In this document: piece after piece, positions 15,323-26,981 of the stretch
How the letters are laid out: every line of letters begins with the position of its first letter
Numbering within the stretch: the first letter of the stretch is position 1
NCBI GenBank assembly: GCA_046306335.1
Contig: JBKDXM010000003.1
Location: forward strand, 1-41,260
DNA: 41,260 nucleotides
Direction: 5' to 3'
Origin: UBA2386 sp046306335
GTDB taxonomy: Bacteria > Planctomycetota > UBA1135 > UBA2386
Translations under genes and position numbers: made by a program
Notes under the pieces: generated by a model
The model's input: the letters and a program-made list of their open reading frames with translations, nothing else
Databases searched by the model: none
Told to the model about the DNA's origin: nothing

Positions 15323-18300
15323 TCAAGCGTCTTTGGGCTGCAGACGTCCCTTGGCGTCCCGCACAAGCGCGCCGTTCGACAGCGCCCAATCGATCAGCGC
15401 CTGCGCCCGGTCGCGGAAGTCCTGCGAAGACTTGCCCACGGCGAACACCTCCTTCAGTTCTTCGATGGCGCCTTCGTCGCTGAGGCCCATGCCCTTCGTC
15501 GCGCAGTACACGAGCGCGTTGCGCACTTCCTCCGGCGCAACGAGGTCGAAGGTGCGTGTCCGCGCATGGCTTTCGGGCGTGCGACGGAACTCGCGCCACG
15601 AGGTTTCGCGCAGGCCGTGTCGCCAAATGAACATGCCGAACTCGCTGCGACGGACCAACGCCGGATCGACGAGGCCGAGCACGATCCGTACGCGATCCTC
15701 ACGGACGCGCTGCAAGCCGAATCGTCGCGCCACCAGCTTTGCCAAGCGCGTCCCTTCGACAGGGGCTTCCACGGCCAGGACTTCGGCGATCGCCTTGCGG
15801 ATGCGCTGGTGCGCGACGCCGGGCGCGTCGTCGGCGACGTCTTCCTTCCCGCCGACGAGGCTTTCGTCCTCGTACGGCACGAAGTCCCGGTCGAGCGAAT
15901 CCCGGGCGAGGAGTCGCGGGGACTCCGCCGCCGAACCCGAACTGGCGATCACGTTCTGGGTCTGGGGTTGCGGCTCTTCCGCTGGGGGCACGGCAGGAGA
16001 TGGTTGAGACGGCTCCGCATCGGACGTCGGCCGCATCACCCCGGTCGAATGCTCCGCGCTCCCTGCGGAGGCCGCAGCGACAGGGACACCAGACGGTGGC
16101 GTGGCCTTCCCGACCCTTGCTCGGTCCGTGGCGCCGGGCGATGCCGTTTCGGATCGGGCGGCCTTCGCCGCATCGTAGGAAGCCACCACGTCGTCGATCA
16201 CTCGTTCCTGCTCCAGCAGCCACTCGGGCAACCAAATGCGAACCACCTCCGGCCAACCCATCATGCGGCGCAGCACGGTGACGGGCAGCCCGTCGCGGTC
16301 CTGCACCGTGCGACGACTTGCGTAGCCAGGACCATCGAGCAGGACCGCGAGCAGGCGGCGGCCAGGTTCCGCAGGATCGGCGACCGCGAGGTCCACCTTG
16401 AAGCTGGAGAGGCCGACATTGGTCTCGACGTGCATGCCGCGGCGACGCAACGCCGCCGCCACGTGCTCACGGTGCAGATCCTTGGCCTCGACCGGACGCA
16501 GCCGCGCTTCCAGGGAGTTGCCGACGCCGCGCTTGCAAAGCTCCAGGTACGCCCGCATGTGGTGGACGCCGGTCGCGCTCGGGGACACGTCGTGGATGCG
16601 GATGTCCTCCGGCTCCATCGACGAGACCACGACGACCTGCTGGCGCGCCCGGGTCACCAGCACGTTCCAACGCTTCTCGCCGCCGACCTTGCCCAGCGGG
16701 CCGAACTGCATGCGCATCCGACCATCCGGTCCCTTGCCGTACGTCGTTCCGATCAGGATCACGTCGCGCTCGTCACCCTGGACGTTCTCCAGGTTCTTGA
16801 CGAACAACCGCTCCTCGGAGTCGTCGTCGAGGGCGCTCCGCAAGACGGGATCGTCTTCGGCGGCTGCTTCCAGCTTGTCGCGCACCAAATCGGCCTGCGT
16901 CAGGTTCATCGTGACGATGCCGAGCGAGCGCTTCGACTCAAACGGGTCGGACAGACGACGGCGCACCTCGGCGACCAGCGCGTCCGCCTCGTTCGGGTTG
17001 ACGCGACCGCCGGCCGAGTCGAACACACCGTTGGCGACCTTGATCCACGCCAAGCCCTTGCCATCGGCTTGCTGGGTTGGCGCCGGGAACGACGAGAGCC
17101 GACTGTCGTAGTAGTGCCGATTGGAGAACGCGATCAGCGATTCGTCCTGGCTGCGGTAGTGCCACGACAACAGGATCGGCTTGATGCCGTCGTTGCGCGC
17201 CTCGGTCAGGATGCTGTCCATGTCCGGCATGTCGTCCTCGGCGGGAGCTTCGTCGTCCGACGCCGCGGCCGTCGCGCGCGAGAAGAACGCGGTCGGTGGC
17301 ATCTGCTGGCTGTCACCGACGATGACGACCGCCTTGCCGCGGCCGATGGCGCCGATCGCGTCGGCGACCGGCACCTGCGACGCCTCGTCGAAGACGACGA
17401 GGTCGAACACGATCCCGCCCGGGACCAGGAACTGCGCGACGCTGTCCGGACTGGCCAACACGCAGGGCGTCAACTTCAGCACGGCCTCCGCGTAGTCGTC
17501 GAGCAGCGCGCGGATCGAACGCGGACGCGCCCTCTCCAAGTCCTTGCGGCGCAGTTCGCCGACGACGCCCATGCGCTCGCCGGGACCGAACGGGCGCGTG
17601 GCGAGCAGCTTCACCGGCAACACCTCCGACAGCGCCTTGCTCTCTTCGGCATGCAGCGCAGCGTGACGCTGCACCCGCGTGCCATGCTCCTTGCCGTCGA
17701 AGCGACGGAAGCCGAGCGCTTGGCGACGCTCCTCGATGCAGGCGCGCGCGACGCTGCGGTCGATCGCCTCGACCACCTGGTCGGGACGGAGCGCGCCCGA
17801 CAAGACCGCCGAGCGGATGCCGCCGAAGCCCGCAGTCTCGAGCACTGCGAGCTTCGCCTGCAACTTGCACCACCGGACGAGGCCGAGGAACGCCGCGTTC
17901 GCGTCGCTGCGCCAACGCGGCAGCGCCACTGCCAGGGCCGCAGCCAGCGATCGACCATCCAGCCAGCGCGTCAGCGCGGCATCGTCGGCGCGCAACGCGG
18001 CCAGCAAACGCGTCCACGCGTCGGCGCGCGCAGCGAGCGCCGCCTGCAGCGCCGCCACGTCGCCGCCAGCCACCGCCAACACGGCGGCCAGCGCGGGCTC
18101 GTCGGCCGAACCGGCCAACGGGCTGGCCTCCCGCGCCGCCGTCAGCGCCGCAGCCAAGGGCTTCGACGCATCGGGCTGCAGCAGGGACCAGTCCGCCGGC
18201 AACGCCAAGCCAGCTTCGCGGCGCAGAGCATCAGCCAACGCCGCGGCCGCTTCGACCGCGGCGGCCGCGTCGCGCAGCGCGCGGACCAAGTCGTCCGGCG

Positions 18301-21300
18301 CGGGGGCGGCGCCCCGGAGCAGCGGCTGTGCCGCAGCGACGGCGGCGCGCACCCTGCTGCCACGCCACAAGAAGAACGCCTTGCGCGCCTGCTCGATGCG
18401 GGCGGCAAGGCCGCGCAGGTCGGATTGGAAGGCGGATCCGTGGAACAACTCGCGGGCGGCGCCCAACTGCCGCTCGCAGGCGACCGCAGCCTCCGCGTGA
18501 CGCTGCCAGACCTCTGGGGGCAGCGCGCGCGCGGCTTGCAGCGACTCCAAGGTGACGGCACCTCCTGCCGATCGCGCCGCGAGCACGGCAGCGAGGCCAC
18601 GAACGCTCGCCGGCGTCGACAACGCTGCCATGGCCTGCGCGCCGGCCACATCGAGTCCCGGCAAGGTCGCGGCATGGGTCGCTGCCATTCCCGCCACGGC
18701 GTCGGCGAGCGCCGCCGTCGCCAGTGCTTCGCCCTCGGTCGCGGCGACCATGCCCCACCAGTGCGCCGGCTGCAGGCCTGCGTTGTTGGCCACCTCCCTG
18801 AGATCGCGGAGCGCGTCGCGCAGCCCGACCAGCGCCTTCTGCCCGCTGTCGAACAGCGACGGCGGCACCGCTACCGCGAAGCCTTCGCCGACCGCCAGCG
18901 CCGTCTGGTGCGCGCTCCACAGCGAGTGGCCAAGGCTGTTCTGCTCGTGCAAACGACGAGCGTAGCTGCGGAGTTGCTCGGCCTCGGCGCCGAGCTCGCG
19001 GCGCTGCGCTTCGAAGGCCGCGAGGTCCGTCGTGAAACTCGCGTCGTGCGATCGGATCAACTGGGCGCAAAGGTCCTTCGGCTTGCTCGCCTTGCCGTGG
19101 ATGTCGAGGCAGTAGACGCCCAGGCCGACCTTGTCGAGGCGGTGCTTGACGACCTCGAGCGCAGCGCGCTTCTCGGCTACGAACAAGACCTTCTTGCCGG
19201 CGGCGAGGGCGTTCGCGACCAGGTTGGTGATCGTCTGCGACTTGCCGGTGCCGGGAGGCCCCTCCAGGACGAAGGAGCAACCGCGAGCGGCGGCGACCAC
19301 GGCTTCGAGCTGCGACCCGTCGATCGGGATCGGGCAGTACGCCGCGTCCGACTCCAACTCCGCAGCGGTGGGCAGCGGGACAGGATCCGGATACTGCTGC
19401 CCGGGCCGCTCCACGAGGTGGCGCACCACCGGCTGCTCCAGGAAGGTCGGCCAATGCTCCTGCAGGTCCTTCCACATGCGGAACTTGCCGAAGTGCAGCA
19501 GGCAGAGCGTCGCGTCCTCCTCCAGCGTCGCGCCCGGCAAGTCCTTCGCGATCGCCGTGCGCATCGCCTCGAACAGGGCGCTCACGTCGGCGTCCTCGCG
19601 GTCTCCGCGCCACTCCGCGACCGATGCCGGCGCGTCGAAACGGAACGTCTGCTTGAGCTTCTGCAACAGGCACTGGTTGATCGCCGTGCCGCCGCCGGTC
19701 AGGTCGGCGATCAAGCGAGGCGGCTTGCCCCGCGCCTTCATGTCGATGCGGACCGGGATCGTGAGCAGCGGCGACCGCACGCGCTTGTCCTTCTCCGGGT
19801 CGGTCCAGACGACGCTGCCGAAGCTCAGGTGCAGGATGTTGGCGCCCGACTCTTCTTCCATCGAGCGCGCCTGGTTCATCAATTGGCGCAGACGCGTGCG
19901 CAGCGCCTTGGTCTCGACCTCGACGAACAGGACCTGGTTGGCTTTCCACAGCGCGGCGAGGTCGTCCTTCACCATGTCGCGCGCGAAGTGGGCGCCGCGC
20001 GCCTTCTGCAACTCGGTGAGTTCGTCGTGGGCGAGGATCTGCACTTCACCTTCGGAGGCGAGGATGCGCTCGACGTTGTGCAACTCGCCCGGCGGGGTCA
20101 CCAAGCGCACGCCGCCGCCGCGGCCGATCTTGACGTTGAGCAGCGGGTTGCGCAGCGACAGGTCGAGCAGGTCCGCCTGCCACTTGCGCAGGCGCGGCGG
20201 CATCGGCTCGGTCACCGCCTTCGCGGCTTGCACACGCCGCGGCGCCAAGACGACCGGTTCGCCCGTCGCCATCGCCTCCTGCTGCACGATGACCACTTGA
20301 CCGTCCGCCACGATGCGGGACGGCAGCGGCCGGATGTTCGCGACGCGGGCGTCAGCGACCGAGATCAGGGCCTCGAACGGCGAACCGAACAGCTTGCGTC
20401 GGGCCTCGGCGACCGCTTCGTCGAACGGCTTGTGCTGCGTCTCGCATAGCGTCGTGGTCTCGATCGGGACGAGGATGTTCGCCTCCACGAGGTTGCGGAC
20501 GACGTCGCCGTCGCGCACCGAGGCAGTCGGCAAGTGGCCCTCCTTCAGGAAGACGCCGGCGAACGCATGGCCGCGGACCACGAACAACGCCGCATTCAGC
20601 CCGGCCTGTTCGAGCGCGGCGGCCAGCAGGCACGTGGTGTCGAGGCAGGTGCCGAACTTGTCGACCAACACCTGCTCGGGCGTGCGGATCTTCTGCCGCG
20701 CCTCCGAGGCTGCCGGCGGGTTGCTGTAGTGGATGCCGGCGCGCTGCAGCGCCTCGTAGCTCGCGGCAGCGATCTTGATCGCGCGCTCCGCGCCGGCTTG
20801 GTAACCCTCCTGGCTCGACTGACCGGTGCCCGCCTGCAGGATGTCCGAGGCCGCCTGCCGGATGGGCACCAGCGCGGGATGGTTGGGCATCACGTGCGAG
20901 GCAAGCAACTCGTAGCAATCGTCGACTGCGCACCACTGGTTGTAGGCCAGCACACGCAACGGGAGAGCGACCTTCGCCAAGGTGACGCCGTCACGAGCGA
21001 CTTCGGCTTCGATCGCGCCGACCGCCGCCTCATCGAGTTGCACGAGCACGCGCGGATCAGGGCGCAGTTCGCGCAGCGGTATGGCCAGCCCCTGGGACGG
21101 CCCCAGCGCGGGCAGCGCAGTGGCATAGGTCGCGAGGGGCGCATCGTGCATCGCACACGTGACCCGGACCGAGACGACGAGGTCGGTCGCTTCGTCGTTT
21201 GCTGGATTGCTGATCTCGATGCCATCGACCACCGGAATCCCAGCCGCGGTCATGGCGTAGCCGAGGATCCGCCGAGCGACGACCTTCACGTGGATCGCCC

Positions 21301-22021
21301 CAGAAGCGTCCACGCCGCTCTGGACATCGGAGGCAAGCTCCGGTCTGGCAGTCGGGGAGGGATCGGTGGCGGCCTCCGGCTCTGCCGCGTCGTCCTGATC
21401 GTCGTCCGCCGGCGCGCCAGCGCGACCCTCGTCGCGCGCTGCGCCGCGGCCTTCCTCCGTCGCCTCGGACCGCCCCCGGCGCATACCTTCTGTCGCAGCA
21501 TCGTCGGCGGCGTGCTTCTGCACTTGGACGAGCAGTCGCCGCACCAGTTCTTCCGGGTACACGAGCGATGCAGGATCCAACGCATCCTCGTCATCGCAGG
21601 TAGTGAGATCCGCCATGCTCACGCCGAGTAAGCTGGGCAGCACGCCGAACACGAAGTCGCGCAGGTGGTCGGGCAGGACATCGTTCGCCTTGATGGCGAT
21701 CCCAATCACGGCCCTCAGCACATTGCGGCGTGCGGCGTCGGGCAGGTGGTTGGCAACGAGCCCCGCATGCAGGGACAACTCCACTGCCGCTGCGTCGCCC
21801 TTCAGCCCGCTCGAAAAGGCCTGCAGCAGCACCAACTCGGCGAACTTCATCGCATCGCCGAGACTGGCACCCGCGGGCCGCACACACAGCGCCAGTAGGG
21901 TGCGCGCTTCCTTGAGAAGGGTCGCTTTGACGAGTTCCGTCGGCAGCTTGACCAGCAAGCAGCGCTGCAGGAAGGCAACCGAGTGGGCGACGGTCAGCGG
22001 GCTTGGGCGCTCGTACGGCAT
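15323..22021 (-). CDS. Giant DUF4011 / SF1 helicase / Vsr-like endonuclease-fold / DUF3320 protein
   Basis: A 2232-aa protein of the COG1112 superfamily-1 helicase class. In order: a helical region (about 1-170), an acidic linker, a beta domain (about 245-360), a transglutaminase-like segment with C459 (GTCLD) and H485 (GHAF), DUF4011 from about 605, the helicase core with Walker A GPPGTGKS (921-928), Walker B FDEAS (D1545-E1546) and QGDERD (D1750), then a Vsr/MTES_1575-like domain (about 1830-1930), a low-complexity linker and C-terminal DUF3320. The nuclease-like domain keeps two aspartates (D1877 in VDLAV, D1896 in LLDGP), but the usual ECDG reads LLDG, so cleavage is uncertain. Relatives are common in defence islands; an ATP-driven nucleic-acid remodeller acting on foreign nucleic acid is inferred. 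Only a weak GAG precedes the start. Confidence 0.87.
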   Translation of the reverse strand: MPYERPSPLTVAHSVAFLQRCLLVKLPTELVKATLLKEARTLLALCVRPAGASLGDAMKFAELVLLQAFSSGLKGDAAAVELSLHAGLVANHLPDAARRNVLRAVIGIAIKANDVLPDHLRDFVFGVLPSLLGVSMADLTTCDDEDALDPASLVYPEELVRRLLVQVQKHAADDAATEGMRRGRSEATEEGRGAARDEGRAGAPADDDQDDAAEPEAATDPSPTARPELASDVQSGVDASGAIHVKVVARRILGYAMTAAGIPVVDGIEISNPANDEATDLVVSVRVTCAMHDAPLATYATALPALGPSQGLAIPLRELRPDPRVLVQLDEAAVGAIEAEVARDGVTLAKVALPLRVLAYNQWCAVDDCYELLASHVMPNHPALVPIRQAASDILQAGTGQSSQEGYQAGAERAIKIAAASYEALQRAGIHYSNPPAASEARQKIRTPEQVLVDKFGTCLDTTCLLAAALEQAGLNAALFVVRGHAFAGVFLKEGHLPTASVRDGDVVRNLVEANILVPIETTTLCETQHKPFDEAVAEARRKLFGSPFEALISVADARVANIRPLPSRIVADGQVVIVQQEAMATGEPVVLAPRRVQAAKAVTEPMPPRLRKWQADLLDLSLRNPLLNVKIGRGGGVRLVTPPGELHNVERILASEGEVQILAHDELTELQKARGAHFARDMVKDDLAALWKANQVLFVEVETKALRTRLRQLMNQARSMEEESGANILHLSFGSVVWTDPEKDKRVRSPLLTIPVRIDMKARGKPPRLIADLTGGGTAINQCLLQKLKQTFRFDAPASVAEWRGDREDADVSALFEAMRTAIAKDLPGATLEEDATLCLLHFGKFRMWKDLQEHWPTFLEQPVVRHLVERPGQQYPDPVPLPTAAELESDAAYCPIPIDGSQLEAVVAAARGCSFVLEGPPGTGKSQTITNLVANALAAGKKVLFVAEKRAALEVVKHRLDKVGLGVYCLDIHGKASKPKDLCAQLIRSHDASFTTDLAAFEAQRRELGAEAEQLRSYARRLHEQNSLGHSLWSAHQTALAVGEGFAVAVPPSLFDSGQKALVGLRDALRDLREVANNAGLQPAHWWGMVAATEGEALATAALADAVAGMAATHAATLPGLDVAGAQAMAALSTPASVRGLAAVLAARSAGGAVTLESLQAARALPPEVWQRHAEAAVACERQLGAARELFHGSAFQSDLRGLAARIEQARKAFFLWRGSRVRAAVAAAQPLLRGAAPAPDDLVRALRDAAAAVEAAAALADALRREAGLALPADWSLLQPDASKPLAAALTAAREASPLAGSADEPALAAVLAVAGGDVAALQAALAARADAWTRLLAALRADDAALTRWLDGRSLAAALAVALPRWRSDANAAFLGLVRWCKLQAKLAVLETAGFGGIRSAVLSGALRPDQVVEAIDRSVARACIEERRQALGFRRFDGKEHGTRVQRHAALHAEESKALSEVLPVKLLATRPFGPGERMGVVGELRRKDLERARPRSIRALLDDYAEAVLKLTPCVLASPDSVAQFLVPGGIVFDLVVFDEASQVPVADAIGAIGRGKAVVIVGDSQQMPPTAFFSRATAAASDDEAPAEDDMPDMDSILTEARNDGIKPILLSWHYRSQDESLIAFSNRHYYDSRLSSFPAPTQQADGKGLAWIKVANGVFDSAGGRVNPNEADALVAEVRRRLSDPFESKRSLGIVTMNLTQADLVRDKLEAAAEDDPVLRSALDDDSEERLFVKNLENVQGDERDVILIGTTYGKGPDGRMRMQFGPLGKVGGEKRWNVLVTRARQQVVVVSSMEPEDIRIHDVSPSATGVHHMRAYLELCKRGVGNSLEARLRPVEAKDLHREHVAAALRRRGMHVETNVGLSSFKVDLAVADPAEPGRRLLAVLLDGPGYASRRTVQDRDGLPVTVLRRMMGWPEVVRIWLPEWLLEQERVIDDVVASYDAAKAARSETASPGATDRARVGKATPPSGVPVAAASAGSAEHSTGVMRPTSDAEPSQPSPAVPPAEEPQPQTQNVIASSGSAAESPRLLARDSLDRDFVPYEDESLVGGKEDVADDAPGVAHQRIRKAIAEVLAVEAPVEGTRLAKLVARRFGLQRVREDRVRIVLGLVDPALVRRSEFGMFIWRHGLRETSWREFRRTPESHARTRTFDLVAPEEVRNALVYCATKGMGLSDEGAIEELKEVFAVGKSSQDFRDRAQALIDWALSNGALVRDAKGRLQPKDA

Positions 22022-22627
22022 GTAGGCATCTCAGGACGACGGTCACAGGCAACGCAGAAGCGCCGAGCGGGAGACGGTCTTGCACCTTCTACCCCTCGCA
22101 AACTGCGTCGAAGCGACGACCCGGACCAACCGCTGCTGCGGACGGGAGCCGGGTCGAGCAGCGGCGCATGATGCCGCATCCACCGACCCCTTCACAACCA
22201 AGGGGGCGCCGCAAGCGCGACGAGCACTGGAGGGCCAGCTCGCCTGCTTTGCCGCGACACTGCCATGCCATTCGGACTGCCTCGCCTGTCCTCGGACGCC
22301 GTCGCGACGTCTCTTGGCGAGGTTCCGCGCGCGGCGCGGGCACCTCGGACCCGGCTGCATGGACCGGTCGCGATCGGTCGGGTCGCGCCATGAGGCACTG
22401 CTTGCCTCGCCCCCCGGAGCGACTGGCAACTTGGCGGCAAGGTCGGCCAAGCTTTCGACGCCATCGACCCGCCATCCACAAGCTTAGAGCTTCGATGCGC
22501 CTGATCGGAACTGCTCCGCCGCAGACAACTCGGCCTCGACAACGGATGGTCGAGGCCGAGGCTCCGACCCGCAGAGGAGGTCTCCGGTCACCCGGCGCAA
22601 CCCGCGCTGCAGGCAACACGTGAGAAA
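22022..22627. other. Gene-free stretch between the defence island and tRNA-Pro
   Basis: About 600 bp with several short open frames, none with a plausible start or family resemblance. It contains the 12-bp hairpin listed separately. Its position, between the last defence gene and the 3' end of a tRNA, is where an integrase or att remnant is often found, but no integrase fragment can be read here. Confidence 0.5.
22529..22560. repeat. Perfect 12-bp inverted repeat (hairpin)
   Basis: CTCGGCCTCGAC at 22529-22540 and its exact complement at 22549-22560 flank an 8-nt loop (AACGGATG). It lies 68 nt beyond the tRNA 3' end in the direction of tRNA transcription and could help end that transcript, though no T-run follows. 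A site for a recombinase or other DNA-binding protein at the island border is another possibility. Confidence 0.6.
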
Positions 22628-22704
22628 TGGTCGGAGCGAGAAGATTTGAACTTCCGACCCCCTGCACCCCATGCAGGTGCGCTACCAGGCTGCGCTACGC
22701 TCCG
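22628..22704 (-). tRNA. tRNA-Pro (anticodon GGG)
   Basis: On the minus strand the 77-nt sequence folds as a full cloverleaf. The acceptor stem pairs CGGAGCG with CGCTCCG, the D arm contains AGCCTGGTA, and the anticodon stem CCTGC/GCAGG encloses the loop ATGGGGT with anticodon GGG at 22670-22668. The T arm contains TTCAAAT, the discriminator is A, and CCA is encoded. It reads codon CCC (and CCU by wobble). Its 3' end faces the defence genes, the usual orientation for a tRNA used as an integration target. Confidence 0.97.
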
Positions 22705-22901
22705 CCCCGAATCCGACGGGGAGGGCGGTGAAGCCCCCTGGGGAGCCGAGGATGGTAGCGGCGCGGCCCGGCGCGGCAAGGGTCGAGGTGGAACGCGCGG
22801 GCAGAGCACGCGGGCAGGGCACGCGGCTGACGAACGCAGCGCACGCGGCACCGGCGCGCGGCGGGCTTGCGCGGGGCGCGCGCGTGGCTTCGCCTGCGGC
22901 G

Positions 22902-24242
22902 ATGCGCCATCCGCTCTTCGCCCGCGTTGCCGCCGTTGCGCTCGCTGCCGTGCTCCCCGCTGCGGCGACCGCGGCGGCGCCCCGCGCCATGCCGCAGTCG
23001 CCGGCCCCCGCCACCGCGCCGCACGTCGCGATCCCGGCGTTCACCGGCTACGCGCATCCGGATCCCGCGCGCATGCGCCGCAACGACGACGGCAGCGTGG
23101 CGCGCGCGCACGGCGCGCTGCACTGGTACGTCGACGTCGCGACGCCGGGCGAACTGCGGCTCGCGCTCGTGCGGCTCGCCGACGCGCCGACCGCCATGCT
23201 GCAGTGGCACGTCGAAGCGGTCGACGCGCCGCCGGGCGCGCCGACGAACTGGACCCCGATCGCCGCCAGCGCCGGCCAGCGCGACGTCGCGCTCGGTGCC
23301 GCGACGGTCGCGGCCGGGCCGCATCGCATCGCACTGCGCGCCGCCGGCGAGGCGCCGCTGCTGGCGCTCGCGCGCCTCGACCTGCGCGGCCCCGCTGCCG
23401 CCGGCCTGCACACCAACGTCGCCGAGCGCCGCAACGCCGCATCGATCCACCTCGGCTACGTCGTGCCGCAGCCGCTGCGCGCCGACGTCGCGTGGTTCCA
23501 CGTCGCGGTCACACCGCGCACTGACCCGCTGTGGTCGTACTACATGGCAACGGGGTGGCACCGCGGCTACTTCGGCATGCAGGTCAACTCGCCGACCGAA
23601 CGGCGCGTGATCTTCAGCGTGTGGGACAGCGGCGACGAAGCGATCGACCGCGCGAAGGTCGCCGCCGCCGACCGCGTGCAGCTCGTCGCCAAGGGCGACG
23701 GCGTGCACGCCGGCGACTTCGGCAACGAGGGCACCGGCGGGCACAGCCACTGGCAGCACGCGTGGCGCCTGGGCGAGACCTTCCGCTTCCTGCTGCACGC
23801 GCGCGTCGATGGCAGCGCGACGATCTACACCGGCTGGTTCTGGCTCGCCGAGACGCAGTCGTGGCGCCTGATCGCGAGCTTCCGCGCGCCGAAGGACGGC
23901 AAGCTGCCGCGCGGGCTGTACTCGTTCTCGGAGAACTTCGCCGGCGAGAACGGCGACGTGCGTCGCGAAGCCGAGTTCGGCGACGTCTTCGTGCGCGCGG
24001 TCGACGGGCCGTGGACGGCGCTGGGCGAGGCGCGCTTCACGCACGACCCGACCGGCGAGACGATCCGCCGCGACCGCTGGGGCCTCGTGCGCGGCGACCG
24101 CTTCGTGCTCGGCCACGGCGGCTTCGCGACGCCGCCGGCCGGCGCCGCGCGGCGCTACGACGAACGGCTGCGCGCGCCGGTCGCGGCGTGGACGCCCCCG
24201 GCCGACGCCTTGCTGCCGACGCCGCCGACTGCCGCGAAGTGA
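22902..24242 (+). CDS. Secreted DUF5077/DUF3472 protein
   Basis: A 446-aa protein with an N-terminal signal peptide (hydrophobic Ala-rich segment after MRHPLFARV, cleavage probable near ATAAAP). The first part (about 40-170) matches the DUF5077 layout, beginning IPAFTGYAHPD. The second (about 180-400) is DUF3472, with YYMATGWHRGYFGMQ, RRVIFSVWDSGDE and the GTGGHSHW segment typical of that family. Both domains occur in secreted, probably carbohydrate-related proteins, but no enzymatic activity is established. The start at 22902 was chosen because it gives a proper signal peptide; the open frame runs further upstream, into the tRNA. It is convergent with the oligopeptidase gene (28 bp between stops). 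Confidence 0.82.
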   Translation: MRHPLFARVAAVALAAVLPAAATAAAPRAMPQSPAPATAPHVAIPAFTGYAHPDPARMRRNDDGSVARAHGALHWYVDVATPGELRLALVRLADAPTAMLQWHVEAVDAPPGAPTNWTPIAASAGQRDVALGAATVAAGPHRIALRAAGEAPLLALARLDLRGPAAAGLHTNVAERRNAASIHLGYVVPQPLRADVAWFHVAVTPRTDPLWSYYMATGWHRGYFGMQVNSPTERRVIFSVWDSGDEAIDRAKVAAADRVQLVAKGDGVHAGDFGNEGTGGHSHWQHAWRLGETFRFLLHARVDGSATIYTGWFWLAETQSWRLIASFRAPKDGKLPRGLYSFSENFAGENGDVRREAEFGDVFVRAVDGPWTALGEARFTHDPTGETIRRDRWGLVRGDRFVLGHGGFATPPAGAARRYDERLRAPVAAWTPPADALLPTPPTAAK

Positions 24243-24270
24243 GCGGCGCCGGCGCGCGTCGCCCCCGCCG

Positions 24271-26397
<2,127 letters not shown>

Positions 26398-26506
26398 CGG
26401 GAGCGGCGCACGTGGCCACGGAGGATGAGATCCTGTCCCGCATGGCCGCGCCAGCGCGTCGCGGGCTGCGCGCAGCCGGCGGCCGGCATCGTCCCGTTCG
26501 CGGCGC

Positions 26507-26917
26507 TCACCATCGCAGGTAGGTGACGACCACGCGCTTGCCGTCGGCCTCGACGAGCACCTTGGTCGGCCGGCCGCTGGCGTCCTCCTCCAGCGTCGCG
26601 AAGTCGCCGCGCAGCCGCCGCAGGTCGTCGACGAAGGCGAAGTACGAGCGCGTCCGGTCGCTGGCGAACTCGCCACCGACGAGGCAGTAGCGGTCGTAGG
26701 GCACGCGCGCGCCGTCGGCGACCGTGGCGAAGCCCGGCCGCGACTCCCCCGCCGAGGCGGCGAGCATGTCGCGCATGAACTGCAGCGCTGCGCCGCGCAG
26801 GGGCTCCGGCTCGTACGCGGACTCGGGCGGGGCGAGGCACGCAGCGGCGACGACGGCGACGCACACGGCAGCGTGCGCTCGGGCGCGACGAACACGACTC
26901 GATGAGGCGGCGGACAT
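26507..26917 (-). CDS. Small putative lipoprotein, unknown function
   Basis: A 136-aa protein with a basic N-terminus, a hydrophobic segment and a Cys (VVAAACLAPP) that could be a lipid-modified residue, although the lipobox is imperfect. The mature part, about 100 aa, is charged and ends KVLVEADGKRVVVTYLRW. I do not recognise the family. It lies 109 bp upstream of the oligopeptidase gene on the same strand and could share its transcript; it is divergent from the DUF3332 gene. The start was chosen to give the signal sequence; longer versions would overlap the divergent gene. Confidence 0.6.
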   Translation of the reverse strand: MSAASSSRVRRARAHAAVCVAVVAAACLAPPESAYEPEPLRGAALQFMRDMLAASAGESRPGFATVADGARVPYDRYCLVGGEFASDRTRSYFAFVDDLRRLRGDFATLEEDASGRPTKVLVEADGKRVVVTYLRW

Positions 26918-26981
26918 CGCGCTTGCGCGGCCGACGCCGCCCGCGCAGTCTGGCATGCGCCCATCACGGGCAGCAACCCTC

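Noticed and set aside
15566..20449. 1627-codon open frame opposite the giant helicase
   Set aside because: Same shadow effect; the helicase strand has clear Walker motifs and domains, the opposite strand none.
22628..22650. tRNA 3' end as an att site with a second copy inside the window
   Set aside because: I found no second copy of this segment in the window; the partner, if any, must lie further left.
22003..22667. Several 60-200 codon frames in the gap before tRNA-Pro, considered as integrase or excisionase remnants
   Set aside because: No tyrosine-recombinase motif (R...H-x-x-R...Y) or HTH pattern in any frame; no start signals.
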